Of a stretch of 64,000 bases of DNA, positions 11,936 through 22,498 are shown piece after piece; position 1 is the stretch's first letter; each line of letters opens with the position of its first letter. The position numbers and the translations under genes are program-made. The notes under the pieces were generated by a model. That model worked only from the letters and a program-made list of their open reading frames with translations, was not told where the DNA came from and searched no databases. The DNA is from Clavaria fumosa (Eukaryota; Basidiomycota; Agaricomycetes; Agaricales; Clavariaceae): contig OX637802.1 in assembly GCA_951802425.1 (NCBI GenBank), forward strand, positions 372,001 to 436,000, written 5' to 3'.

Positions 11936-12296
11936 CTCAGGGAAGCTGGTGTTGACATTAGAAAGACAATGATGAAGTGCCTCTCTAGAATGATCTCCCC
12001 TGAAGTTGTGTCAAGCCATCTAGTGACATACTCATCTGCATAAGTGTGGGGATGGCATGCAAAGATTGAAGTACTATTTCCTATATGACATATTTAAAGA
12101 CAGACAGATAAATTACTCACTGCCATCAGTGCCCCAGAGTCCTAAATGTGTAGGACCACACATGGCTCCAGGTTGTCCCAATGCAGAGAGTGGATATTCA
12201 ATACATAGCAATTGGTAAAGATTTCTTCCTTCTCAAGAATCTGCTTACAGTAACAATGGGAGACAGAGTATTAGGAGCTTGTTCCTGAACAGCAGT

Positions 12297-12901
12297 AAGA
12301 AGCTGGTTGAAGGGGACAGAGCACTCCAAGTACAGGGTGGCCTCTGGAAGGTGAAGTCCTTGAATATTACATGTTGAAATGTATTTGGCTCCTTGTTTGA
12401 TCACAATAGTGCAGCTAAACAAAAAAAATTCTCCAGGAGGATTGGAGTCCTCAGTCCCCAAGAGGTGGAAAAGGATCACCAAGCATGGCTAATAGAGAAG
12501 AGTGTGATGGTTGAGTGAGATTATTGTATGAAAATACATGCAACTTACCAAAATGGCCTAAGTCAGCTTCTCCAAGTGAGGCTTCATTGCTTGCAGGACA
12601 ATAAACAGGAACCACATGTAGATGTTCTTGGGTGTGACCATGTGGGTTGGTTGATGTTACTTGCCATCTTTGTCATATCATTCCCATGACATTGTGGCAG
12701 TGATCTGCAAACAATCCCTGATTAGCAATTGATCAATCAGTGATCAATCAGAAATTGATTGGTACTTGTGCTACTGATCCTCCACTCACAATGTGCCTAC
12801 AAAACCTATGGTGATCCATTCACCCTAGCCCCATCCCCCAACAACACTGGGTCTTGCTGCATCTCTGCAAGGACAAGTATAGCTGGAGGTCTCAAAGTAT
12901 G
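12297..12901. repeat. Rearranged repeat block, copy 1 (X inverted + Y)
   Basis: Contains a 268 bp segment X (12,297-12,564) that is the inverse of 14,790-15,057, followed by a 320 bp segment Y (12,565-12,884) in the same orientation as Y at 14,470-14,789, then a 21 bp flank. Relative to its flanks, Y is therefore inverted between the two copies. X has a partial open frame of unknown function on the minus strand (12,482-12,198). Confidence 0.8.
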
Positions 12902-13500
12902 ACATGATAAGGCCTGGAGGAACCAAAGACATTGTATCTGTCACAGAATATGCAGGATGCAGGGGTCTCACATGTTCTGAAACATCTGGGTGCCAAGACA
13001 GTGGATATCATGACATTGCTGGTGGAGATAGGGCTAACTGGTACATACTGCCCCTTTCCCACTTACTCTGTTCCTCACTTTCTGACCACAAAACTGGAAT
13101 TTGTAGCTGCCTCAAGGAAGGAATCATGACTCAGGCAAGCACTCACCCCTCCCCACAGCATCTTGCTATCTTTGACAGAGGCAACCCAGTCAATGATGTA
13201 GATTCCTTGCAATAAACTATTGTAATTACAATATGGAGCCATTGCAAGATTGACTGTCAGCATATTGCAAGACATTACAATACAGCCCTCTGTGACAGCT
13301 GTGATGCCCCTGTCTCAATGCCCTTGCAATAAATTACAATACATGTCCTTTCCCAGGCCTGCCCTGCCTATTGCAGGGTCCCCTGCCCACACCAAAGTGG
13401 TAAGTCCTTCTCAGACAAACAATGGCAAACAAATATGCTAAAATAAAAACAAAAACTCGAAATTGAGCACCCCTGTGCCTGGTCCCTCAGGTACAGGTTA
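12902..13500. other. No gene recognised
   Basis: Short overlapping open frames without a domain. The repeated word TGCAATAAATTACAATA appears near 13,210-13,345. It is probably repeat debris. Confidence 0.4.
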
Positions 13501-13509
13501 CCAATTAGG

Positions 13510-14455
13510 CATAGCTGCTTTTGGTAAGCTGCTATGACCATGAGAAAATTTTTGCATGGCTTGCAAAATATGACTTTTTATACACCAAAAAATTGGCAAA
13601 AATCCGGAGATTCTGAATCCAGACACCCCACATTTGTATCTGCCATGGTTCAATGTCAATTTGCAAAATACACCAAAAATATTCATTTTTCCATAATTCT
13701 GGAGTACTCTGGCTTTAAAATGGATAGTAGAGGATACACACACTACCTGTGGACATATGGGAAGGGTGTGGATTAGTTTAACAACCCACCCAACATCTCC
13801 ATGACCTCTCTGGAAGCCATTACTAGGAATTAGGGGTGTTATTGGCCTGGGAGCATGGCTATTTGTTAGATTGCAAATTCCAGCAATCAGGCTACACCTT
13901 ATGACATCTAATACAACCATATAAAAGCCCATAATATTTGGTGCAAAATTACAGATCCCCCATGTCTATTTTCCCAAAAATCCCAAAATCTCTCCCAGAT
14001 AGCCCCCTTTGTCAAATCACATATTCCTGTTAGCAGGTAGCTGACAATGTATGCATGAATACATGTTCAAAGTTTGGTGAAGTTAGGGAATGTGTATTTT
14101 GGAAGACAGTCAAGGTCTTGCTTATCCTTGTCTGTATCTTTACCTTCCTTGTCTGTATCTTTACCTTCACTTTAGACTGTCCTTCAAAATACACATTCTG
14201 GGCTATCTTCCTGAGAACTTGGCCTAACTTCACCAAGCTTTGAACATGTATTCATGCATACATTGTCAGCTACCTGCTAACAGGAATATGTGATTTGACA
14301 AAGGGGGCTATCTGGGAGAGATTTTGAGATTTTTGGGAAAATAGACATGGGGGATCTGTAATTTTGCACCAAATATTATGGGCTTTTATATGGTTGTATT
14401 AGATGTCATAAGGTGTAGCCTGATTGCTGGAATTTGCAATCTAACAAATAGCCAT
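13510..14455. mobile_element. Diverged relative of the KDZ long-arm family, palindromic
   Basis: 13,510-13,780 resembles the outer part of the arm at 4380-4620 (both contain a stretch close to CCAAAAAATTGCAAAAA). It is followed by a large palindrome: arms 13,855-14,087 and 14,223-14,455 are both 233 bp long and highly similar in inverted orientation. Pairing continues inward around AATGTGTATTTT with a small insertion on the right. The centre holds two copies of a 21 bp unit. There is no coding content. Confidence 0.7.
14126..14167. repeat. Two tandem 21 bp units at palindrome centre
   Basis: The unit starting CCTTGTCTGTATCTTTACCT occurs at 14,126-14,146 and again at 14,147-14,167. Confidence 0.9.
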
Positions 14456-15057
14456 ACTTTGAGACCTCCAGCTTCTCCAAGTGAGGCTTCATTGCTTGCA
14501 GGACAATAAACAGGAACCACGTGTAGATGTTCTTGGGTGTGACCATGTGGGTTGGTTGATGTTACTTGCCATCTTTGTCATATCATTCCCATGACATTGT
14601 GGCAGTGATCTGCAAACAATCCCTGATTGGCAATTGATCAATCAGTGATCAATCAGAAATTGATTGGTACTTGTGCTGCTGATCCTCCACTCACAATGTG
14701 CCTACAAAACCTATGGTGATCCATTCACCCTAGCCCCATCCCCCAACAACACTGGGTCTTGCTGCATCTCTGCAAGGACAAGTATGGCTGACTTAGGCCA
14801 TTTTGGTAAGTTGCATGTATTTTCATACAATAATCTCACTCAACCATCACACTCTTCTCTATTAGCCATGCTTGGTGATCCTTTTCCACCTCTTGGGGAC
14901 TGAGGACTCCAATCCTCCTGGAGAAATTTTTTTGTTTAGCTGCACTATTGTGATCAAACAAGGAGCTGAATACATTTCAACATGTAATATTCAAGGACTT
15001 CACCTTCTGGAGGCCACCCTGTACTTGGAGTGCTCTGTCCCCTTCAACCAGCTTCTT
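14450..15057. repeat. Rearranged repeat block, copy 2 (Y + X)
   Basis: A 21 bp flank (inverse of that in copy 1), segment Y 14,470-14,789 and segment X 14,790-15,057. X is cut at 15,057 by the start of an LTR fragment, whereas copy 1 continues. Both segments are exactly the same length in the two copies (320 and 268 bp). Confidence 0.8.
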
Positions 15058-15130
15058 TGTCAGGATCGCTTACATAAGCAGGCAAGAGGAGCCAGGAAAG
15101 GATCAGGAAAGAATTGTGGGAAGCACCCCC
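15058..15130 (+). repeat. Truncated LTR fragment (same family as solo LTR at 17.7 kb)
   Basis: Begins TGTCAGGATCGCTTACATAA, identical to the start of the solo LTR at 17,699, and tracks it for roughly 75 bp before diverging. It is inserted in segment X of the preceding block. No distal LTR end or target duplication was identified. Confidence 0.75.
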
Positions 15131-16160
15131 TTCAGCACACCCACCCCCTATCCAAAAGGCCTAGCCAATTTTGACTGATGCCCTTTTTATAGGCCCAGCC
15201 AATCGTCAGCCGAGATATAGTTGTATAGGCTCAGCTGATCAACTCGATATACCAGAGTCATGTTATACATACACAGATCTCATGGTACTAATGATGCCCT
15301 TTCAAAAGAGCTAGCCAATGAACATTTTAGGAACCAGTGAAGAGGGCCTGAAGCACCCTATTCAAAACACTTCTCTCCTTACATGACAAATAATATCAAA
15401 GAGGCTGGGGATGAAGCATATATAGAGTTTATGAAGCAAGAGATCAGATATGCTATTTGATAGGAACATAAATTACAAGGTCATCATCATCTGAGACTGC
15501 ATTAGTGTTAAATGAGACCTTACACCTTAATACAGCAGGGTGAAATCAAAACCAATATGCCTTATAATAGGCTTCCAATAGGTTGGAGCAAACTCAACCT
15601 CCAAACATGCAATAGAGCCACTGTGAACTTAGGATGAAATGTGGTCTGTCAACTGAATCAGGAACGTTGCAAGATGATATTCTTTAGAAAAGGATGGACC
15701 TTTTGAATACCATGCAGCAAGCACTGTCTAGAACCTGATATGCATTTGAATAGACTAAAAAATGGTTAGTTTAGATGGCAAATTTGGACATAAAATTGAG
15801 CTATTATGATCTGTAATTGAATGTGGCAAGTGATGCAGGCAGTATCATTATCTGTTATTCCACAATTCATCATAAAAGGCCCCAAATATGCCATCCATCA
15901 GGGCATACTCCTTGTGATTATCTGGTATCTCTTAAAAAGGGCTAAACTATTGCACTACATGAGCACAGATTACAAAGAATTATTAGAATCTGGAGACTGA
16001 CATCCTGCACAATATGCACATATAGATATTCCATGCTATGAATATGATCCATACTGAATAAAGATATGCTTCACTGTCTTATTGGGAGATGATTGTCAAA
16101 CAGCTGTAAAATGGAACCTGTTCACATTTTACTGCACTACTGAGATCTATTTTCAACCAT
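15131..16160. other. No gene recognised
   Basis: AT-rich, stop-dense sequence. It may be the decayed interior of the LTR element that begins at 15,058, but I recognise no gag, protease, RT or integrase motif. Confidence 0.4.
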
Positions 16161-16170
16161 TCCTCCTTGG

Positions 16171-18629
16171 TCACAGTACCCATTTCTTTGCATCCATGGA
16201 GGCCCTCTGTCTGGCCCTGGTCCTATATAGTGACTTGGACCTTTCCTCATCCTTTTCACCCCCCACCCATCTCCTTTTCTGTAGGCTGGGTTCTGCCTCA
16301 TTATGGATCTCAACTACTACATGAGTGGCAGGATGATCACCACTTTCTACCCCAACCCCCTCAGCACCATCACACTGTTCAATATCCACCTGCTTCCACA
16401 GACTGGATTCTTCTGCATTGGTGGTTGGGGGAACAGAAGCATTGACCCTATCATCATCCCCATCATCACTCTGCCCATCATTATCTGACTCCTGTGAGCC
16501 AGATTCCTCACTTTATACAATTAAAAAGTGCATTGATGATAATGATGACATGAAAACACTCACTCAGTACTGATATAGACACAATCTTCTTGTGCCTTCC
16601 CCTTCTTGAGAGACAGCCTCTTCACCCTGTTGTCAGATGACAATGAAGGTTCTTCTTCAGATCCTTGGTGATGGCTGACCAGTTGCCTTGATGCCTTCCC
16701 TCTTAGATGCTGTGGAAGGACATGCTGAAACCAGAATATCTTTTGGCCAAGCATCTGACGATGACAGAGAAAATCACGGAGGTGCCTGACATCCACATAG
16801 TGCATTTTTGAAGGCTCCCGGATCCCAAGCCATCTGGAAGATATTCCTTTGCAATGAATTTGTGTGGCTGATCAGCTATCAGAAGCCAAGGAACAGCAAC
16901 CTTCTTGTTTTTGGTTGTGTTGCCTGTATTTTTAAGGCTTTATTTCAAAAATGGACTAAAATGAGGTGCAAGAGAGACATACGATAAGTGATGGTCAAAA
17001 ATGACCTCAAGATTTCTTTCAGTTGGGGCAATGGTAGATTCAGTTCCAAAGGGAGAACAGGCCATCCCTCATCATCAGTGGGCAGATTCCATGGTATGCT
17101 GGCATCTGTTTGCTTTTTTGAAAGCATCTCCTCCTGATCAATGTGATGCCCCCTTCCTCCCTCATCTGAATCCCTGTTAGTAAAATTTGCAACTGTGGCT
17201 CAGGATGATTGCTTACCATTCCATGTCTCAGCCAGATACTTATCCCACTCCTGCCAAACCTCAACTCCAACCTTATTGAATTGATCCTTGAAGCTACCAG
17301 TCACAGGCCCAGGAGTCTGAATCCTAGAGCAGGATTGTATTAATTAAATAGTTGCATAGGCAGATCTCTGAGACCCACTTTGCCTTCTTGATATTTCCCC
17401 TTTCATCTTGCCAGCCAGCCAACATAAAGACTTTAGCACCCATCTGTTCCTTTGCAAATCGTGCAAAGTTGAGAGCCTGCTGCATGAACTTGCTTGAAGC
17501 CAATCTTCCAGAAGAGGCTGAGCCACTGTGGTTGATAGGGCAACAATTGAGACACTGACTCTCTCTGCACCTTGACTGGAACAGGCTCTGTGTTCCATTT
17601 ACCCACCAATGCCAAGTATTGTTGATGGTCCTGCTGGCTTAGGCTGTTGCAAATCTCAGTCCTAGCATGACAGTATGAGCCAAGGAATTGGGCTGATCTG
17701 TCAGGATCGCTTACATAAGCAGGTCAGAAAGGCCAAGAAAGGATCGCGAAAGAGTTGCGGGAAGTTTGCAGACGAGTCACGTGACCCGAATGGGTGGTGG
17801 ATTACATAATGGGAAAATCTGGCCTGGACGCATCACGTGACGCACGGGGTCCGAGCGTGGGAACGCCGGCAACTCCCGAACCGTTCGCTATATATACCTT
17901 GTCGTTTTCTTACTTGTACTCTTTTCCCCTTATGTTAGTATTGTCATCATCGACCTTACATTAAGTTGTGTGAACCATGAGACTAAGTCTGACATGATCC
18001 TCTTTCAGCATTTGACAGCTCCTCTGCCCTGCTGTTGATTTTCTCCTTCTCATGATGTTCCACAATGCTTTGGAGGGTCCACCTCTTTCTGTTGCTGAAC
18101 TGGAGCCCTTGGTAGTAATCACCTCCTGAATCAGAAGAGCCTTCTTCTCTGGCCACAGCTCTACAATTGTTATGTAGCCAGTTGCGAATTTTCTAGGATG
18201 ACACAAAATCAAAAATCAAGCAAGGAGATGAGTAAAATGGTTCTATGTTACTGTGGTTAGGTCATCTGGAATGTTCTTGTGATCATTCTGGGCTGCATCC
18301 CTGATTTTTGCTTTGATTTCTTTGACAATACGTGCTCTGCCTTTTGAGTTTGCTTCTTTGTAGCCTGCAAGGCTGTCTGTGAGTATCTTGGTATATTCTT
18401 GGGTGGTCCAACATGTCATTTTCCAAGCTGGTGGGGTTGTTTCAGCAGTGAAATAGTGGGGATCAAATGTCGAAAGAGAAGTGGCGTGTGTCACGTGAGG
18501 AGGCAAAGCGCATGCACTTGCTTCACGTGAGTCTGTGACATTGTAACACCTGGGATCCCAACCGTTACTGTCACATTTGTGACCAATACTCACGTACTGT
18601 GACTTGCGCATCAGTTGTGTCTTCACCAC
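16171..18629 (-). pseudogene. Decayed TE-associated ORF split by a solo LTR
   Basis: On the minus strand, pieces in changing frames run from 18,629 downward: GYKEANSKGRARIVKEIK, KIRNWLHNNCRAV, FSNRKRWTLQSIVEHH, then after the LTR ASIPWNLPTDDEGWPVLPLE and LPQLKEILRSFLTITYR. This order resembles an uncharacterised agaricomycete protein family often found near transposons, with a basic/aromatic N-terminal region and a C-terminal PVLP...LLR.F....YR region. I cannot assign a function. Stops, frame changes and the LTR at 17,699-17,994 show it is dead. It is divergent to the Ulp1-like gene, with a short CpG-retaining interval between them. Confidence 0.55.
17699..17994 (+). mobile_element. Solo LTR, 296 bp, with 5 bp target duplication
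   Basis: Starts TGTCAGG and ends CTGACA, giving a 6 bp terminal inverted repeat TGTCAG/CTGACA. It is flanked on both sides by TGATC (17,694-17,698 and 17,995-17,999). It carries a TATATATA-like box near 17,892 and two TCACGTGA motifs (17,777-17,784 and 17,833-17,840). Unlike its surroundings it keeps many CpG dinucleotides, so it looks young. It lies inside a decayed ORF. Other copies are at 15,058 (truncated) and 22,156 (decayed, inverted). Confidence 0.92.
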
Positions 18630-18670
18630 TCATCCTTCCTTGTTCTGCTGTTCGTGTGGGTCAAAAGGTC
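18470..18670. promoter_or_regulatory. CpG-retaining divergent interval with two TCACGTGA palindromes
   Basis: TCACGTGA occurs at 18,491-18,498 and 18,523-18,530, with a half-site CTCACGTA near 18,590. The motif matches the Cbf1/bHLH-type core (RTCACGTG). The interval overlaps the 5' part of the decayed minus-strand ORF and lies upstream of the plus-strand Ulp1-like gene, so it could be an old divergent promoter. That role is inferred. Confidence 0.35.
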
Positions 18671-19189
18671 AGCCGCCCAGACTCTCTGGTTGCTTCACTT
18701 CAAGTCCAGGGGGCCATGTAAGCTTTCCTGCTCTTGATCTTTATGCAGGGCCACTGCTGCTTCAACTTGTTTGACTAACTGGTTTGTGGAAGGGCCACAA
18801 TGACTTTGACAGGAGTTGGATTCCCACAGGTAATGCTGCACTTGGAAAGGGATGCATATGCATGTAAAGTCAGTCTTCACAAGCCACTACATTTCAACTG
18901 CTGATCATATTAGATGAGCCACCCAGATACAAAAGGGCATCACATCGTAATGCTTTTGGATGTGAATCTTGTTCGCCCAATGCAATTGCATGTGTCAAAT
19001 TTCTTGGGAAAGACTGAAGAAGGTATGTACCCTATGCACCTTTTCCTGTCATGATCTAAAAATAATATGTCTAGGACATGCATTCTTTCAGCAACTCTAT
19101 CTGCTGTTTGATCAAGACTCCAATTACTGGAGTAGGCAACAGTATGAGGCTTTTGTTCTGTCTGTGAAAGCAAACTTTCCTGGAGACTC

Positions 19190-20392
19190 ATGGGGATTCA
19201 TGGGGTATGTAGTCTGCATGATAAGCTAAATTCAAGTGTCAATAATGTCATAAGGGCCAAGGAATCAGCAAATGCATGGTCTGAAAACAAAATACCTGGG
19301 TACACAACACACTCCAAGGAGCAATTCAGATTGACAATGTTTCCCCATCACAGTGAAGCAACTCAAAAACCATTGCTTACTCCAATTGAAATGGACAGCA
19401 ATGAGCTCCAGCAGCTTGAGGATGGACAATGGATAAGTGGAGACATTGTCAACTTTGCTCTTCAGTATGTCTATCAATATTTAAAATGTTCACTTCTCAT
19501 ATTACACAGGGACACCTACAGCCATCTGAAACCAGGTGCGACAGGAATATGGCTGGCAAATACATATTTCTTGCCAATACTGAAGTAATTTCTTCTTCTA
19601 TACTCAAAAAAGTGTTTGTGAAAGCTGATATACTGTGAGAAGAAGTGATGGTTCTGAGAAGGTTATGTCATGGCTGCCGGAATCTGCTGTCAAATGCAAA
19701 TACCGGATCATTCCAGGGTTCAGCCATGAATTGTAAGTGACTGTATCTTTTAATCTGTTTAAATTGCTTACATCTTAAAGGAAACATTAATCGTAGCAAA
19801 TCCAAGTTATTGTTTCATAACTGATTGTCCAAATGGCAATGGGGAATGGTGAATGTATTTCACTGCCTTTATTTTCTTACCAACACCCTTGCAGTACCAT
19901 CATCATCCTTGACAGCCATTTTGTCAACCGGGTACATTCCAAAGATGAAACAGCAATCCAAGGCCTCTTAAAGGACCTTGGGATAGAACAGGGTTCCAAG
20001 CACTTCAAGAACCCAAAGGTCATTCAGCCAAAAGTTCGTAGCAAATTTTAACTAAGAGGTGGCTACACTTTTTCACTTTTTTGTTTAGGTTCCAAAGCAG
20101 AGCAATGGGAATGACTGTGGAGTATATGCAATTCATTTCGCACAGCTGTGGTTGCTTGAAGCTGACAGGTTAATGCATGTGGTTCTGGTGATTGAATATT
20201 TCTTTTGTGCTGTCTTGCATTGAATTTGACATCCATCAGAATGCCCCTAGGTCTCAGAAAGACACTGACAGGGTATGGAAGTGCTGGAGGATTCCAGGTC
20301 TTCGGCAAAAGTTGCATGAAGAGGTCCTCACAAGTGCAGAGAGGGGCTGGTTTAAGCAGCAAAAAGAAACACACATGTCTGGTGCTATTTAG
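19190..20392 (+). pseudogene. Ulp1-like (C48) cysteine protease gene, TE-associated relic
   Basis: An exon with QLEDGQWISGDIVNFALQ (the region before the catalytic fold) is followed, across likely introns, by HPCSTIIILDSHFVNR (His and Asp of the triad) and AIQGLLKDLGIEQGSKHF. A clear GT...TTTAG intron (about 20,034-20,087) follows, then VPKQSNGNDCGVYAIHFAQ with the Q...DCG catalytic Cys box, and a short C-terminal exon ending near 20,392. This is the order of a SUMO-type Ulp1 protease domain. The usual His-Trp pair is His-Pro and some exon joins need frame changes, so activity is doubtful. Such proteases are commonly carried by fungal and plant DNA transposons. The neighbours (decayed divergent ORF, hypothetical ORF, minisatellite) support a transposon origin. 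Confidence 0.65.
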
Positions 20393-20553
20393 CCTTTCCT
20401 CGTTATTGTAAAATAAGCTGTTTCTGCATCCACTGCCATTGCCATTCTTCTGCATCTCCATATAATATTATCTTGTGTCAGCATGTAGAAGTCATGCATT
20501 GGTAAGTTGTGATTCATTCAAGCACATGACACAATGCTTTGTAAACCTCTACC

Positions 20554-21051
20554 ATGGCAAACTCAAAACGAAAGGAACATGCCCAGGAGGTTGAACTTGT
20601 TCCAGTTTACAACAAACGGTTGCGGAAATCATTTATGACGTCATGCAATGTTCAGAAGCACTCTGCTCAATCGCACAATGCTTTGGAGAGCAAAATTCAG
20701 TCCGCAGCATTTTCCAGTGATTGCCTACCCCCCAAACCACTTCACAACAATGCAAAGCAGACTCTGCCTTTTACATTCAATGCAGATGGTGAGCCTGAAG
20801 ACTTCCAGAATTTTGATACCCAGCAGCTTCCCAAAAAGAAGAGACAAGGAAAGGTGAGTGAGAACTTTAGGTTTCCATGGTGTGAGAGAGTGATTGCAAC
20901 CCTATCAGCACTGGACAAGCACATGTTGCATGGCAACTGTCTACCATCTCAACAGGAATGTGACCAGAATGTTTTAAAAGACAGACACCAGGATGCAAGT
21001 GAGACTGTGCATGATGATGGCAGACCCATCAGATTGCTGCAGCATGGTTGA
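20554..21051 (+). CDS. Hypothetical TE-associated protein, 165 aa
   Basis: The frame opens MANSKRKEHAQEVELVPVYN and is rich in Lys/Arg and Gln. A CERVIATLSALDKHMLHGNC segment (Cys, His, Cys) near residue 110-129 faintly recalls a zinc-finger spacing. The frame ends inside the minisatellite, so the true C-terminus is uncertain. It lies ~160 bp downstream of the Ulp1-like gene on the same strand and may be part of the same element. I do not recognise the family. The low CpG content argues for decay. Confidence 0.35.
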   Translation: MANSKRKEHAQEVELVPVYNKRLRKSFMTSCNVQKHSAQSHNALESKIQSAAFSSDCLPPKPLHNNAKQTLPFTFNADGEPEDFQNFDTQQLPKKKRQGKVSENFRFPWCERVIATLSALDKHMLHGNCLPSQQECDQNVLKDRHQDASETVHDDGRPIRLLQHG

Positions 21052-21225
21052 CCCACTCTTAGGATCAGCTGCACCCAGGTTGATTCATTGCTAGGAGTAG
21101 CTGCACCCAGGTTGATTCATTGCTAGGAGTAGCTGCAATCAGGTTGATCCACTTCCAGGAGTAGCTGCCACTGGGTTAACCCATCCCTGCTCACAATTGC
21201 TGCAACATGGTTAATCCACTGGTCC
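21035..21225. repeat. Minisatellite, same unit as at 7.7 kb
   Basis: Four to five imperfect units (CAGCTGCACCCAGGTTGATT then CATTGCTAGGAGTAG) in the same orientation as the array at 7,664-8,106, including the end-like sequence GGGTTAACCCATCCCTGCTC. Confidence 0.8.
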
Positions 21226-21239
21226 AGCACTACCTGGCC

Positions 21240-22155
21240 TGGATTGATCACAGCTATTGCTGTCAAAAATACATCTATCAAATGTACCAATTCCTGCAGA
21301 TTGAATTAACCAAAATGACTACCTGTTAGGAGAATGTATCATTACCACACCATGCCACATGTAGTTGTTCCTTCCACCTCAAGTTTTCAAGAAATGCATC
21401 TCATTAGTCTGTAAACATGGCCCTCTACTCTACATCTGTTCTATCCATGGAAACCAACCAGATTTAACCTAGCTGCATGAATAAGGATACAAAGATAGTA
21501 CTTGGAGGAAAAGAGAAGGCTCTACAGCAAGAACAAAGAACCACACAAAGAATTGTCTTATACCATTGGATTCCCACTTGTTGATTACCCTTAAATCCAT
21601 AATTGCAAGTCAGGGGAACTGTTACTTAATTATTAATCATAGTTCTGGTGTTGTGGAGGCCTGTACCTAAATATTATTGAAATTACACTAGGAATACTTC
21701 CTAATTTAGAAATATGAATAGATGAAAATGTAGAGGAGTGCTGGAAGGTCACACCTGCAAGTTTGTGAAAGGAACAGGTGTGAAGCAGCTTAGCTAGAGT
21801 ATGTATGAGTGTGGAGGACAAGTTAGACAAAAGCAGAGTATTTCCTGGTGTTGTTGAGGTCACCAAGCAAGACAAGACCTATCAATCACATAGGTTCCAA
21901 GCTCAAAGGGCATACTAGCCTCAAGCTTAAACCAAAGTGCATCAATATCAAGTCTACAGTACCATAAGTACAGGTGAGACTTATATACATGTGTTGTAAG
22001 TGCATAGCTACTCAGGGAAAGTGTAAAGGTCTCCAGGCAATGGAACTATAGTAGTACAGGGTATGTTTAGTTGTAAAGTGACTATGCACATGTTCTACTA
22101 AGGTTGCAAGGGGTTTGGGAAACATAGGTAAGGTGGCAAGCCTGAGCAGTCATAT
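21240..22155. other. No gene recognised
   Basis: AT-rich, stop-dense sequence with no domain. An 80-codon minus frame at 21,875-21,633 has no recognisable features. Confidence 0.4.
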
Positions 22156-22375
22156 CAGACTGGGTCTCACACAACTTAAATGTAAGGTCATGACAACAAT
22201 ACTAACATAAGGGGAAAAGAGTACAAAATAGGAAAAGTGAAGGTACTTATAGTGAGAGCTTCAGGACTTCCCAGAGTTCCCATGCTCAGACCTCTCAGAT
22301 CACATGATGCACCCAAGCCCAGGTCAGGTAATCTCATGATTATGTAATCCTCTGCCACAGGTCATGTGACCTTCC
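22156..22375 (-). repeat. CpG-decayed LTR copy (inverted relative to the 17.7 kb solo LTR)
   Basis: The reverse complement matches the solo LTR: ATCAGACTGGGTCTCA (LTR end), ACTAACATAAGGGGAAAAGA, and CACATGATGCACCC where the solo LTR reads CACGTGATGCGTCC. Differences concentrate at former CpG sites. The end corresponding to the LTR start is missing beyond about 22,375. Confidence 0.8.
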
Positions 22376-22498
22376 ACTTGGCATGAATGAGTTCTTTTGT
22401 ACATTTCCTTTTTCATTTCATTTTCATTCTTTTGATAATTGCATATTTAGAGGCCTTCAGAAACCATCAGAACAATGTATCTTCCCAAAAATTCCAAC

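Noticed and set aside
12198..12482. 94-aa protein with a similar frame at 14,872-15,174
   Set aside because: Both lie in the duplicated segment X; the frame is short, interrupted in copy 2 by an LTR, and has no recognisable domain. Kept only as part of the repeat block.
15058..17994. A complete LTR element bounded by the LTR starts at 15,058 and 17,699
   Set aside because: The first copy is truncated after ~75 bp and the second has its own TGATC duplications, proving an independent solo LTR; no retroelement coding sequence lies between.
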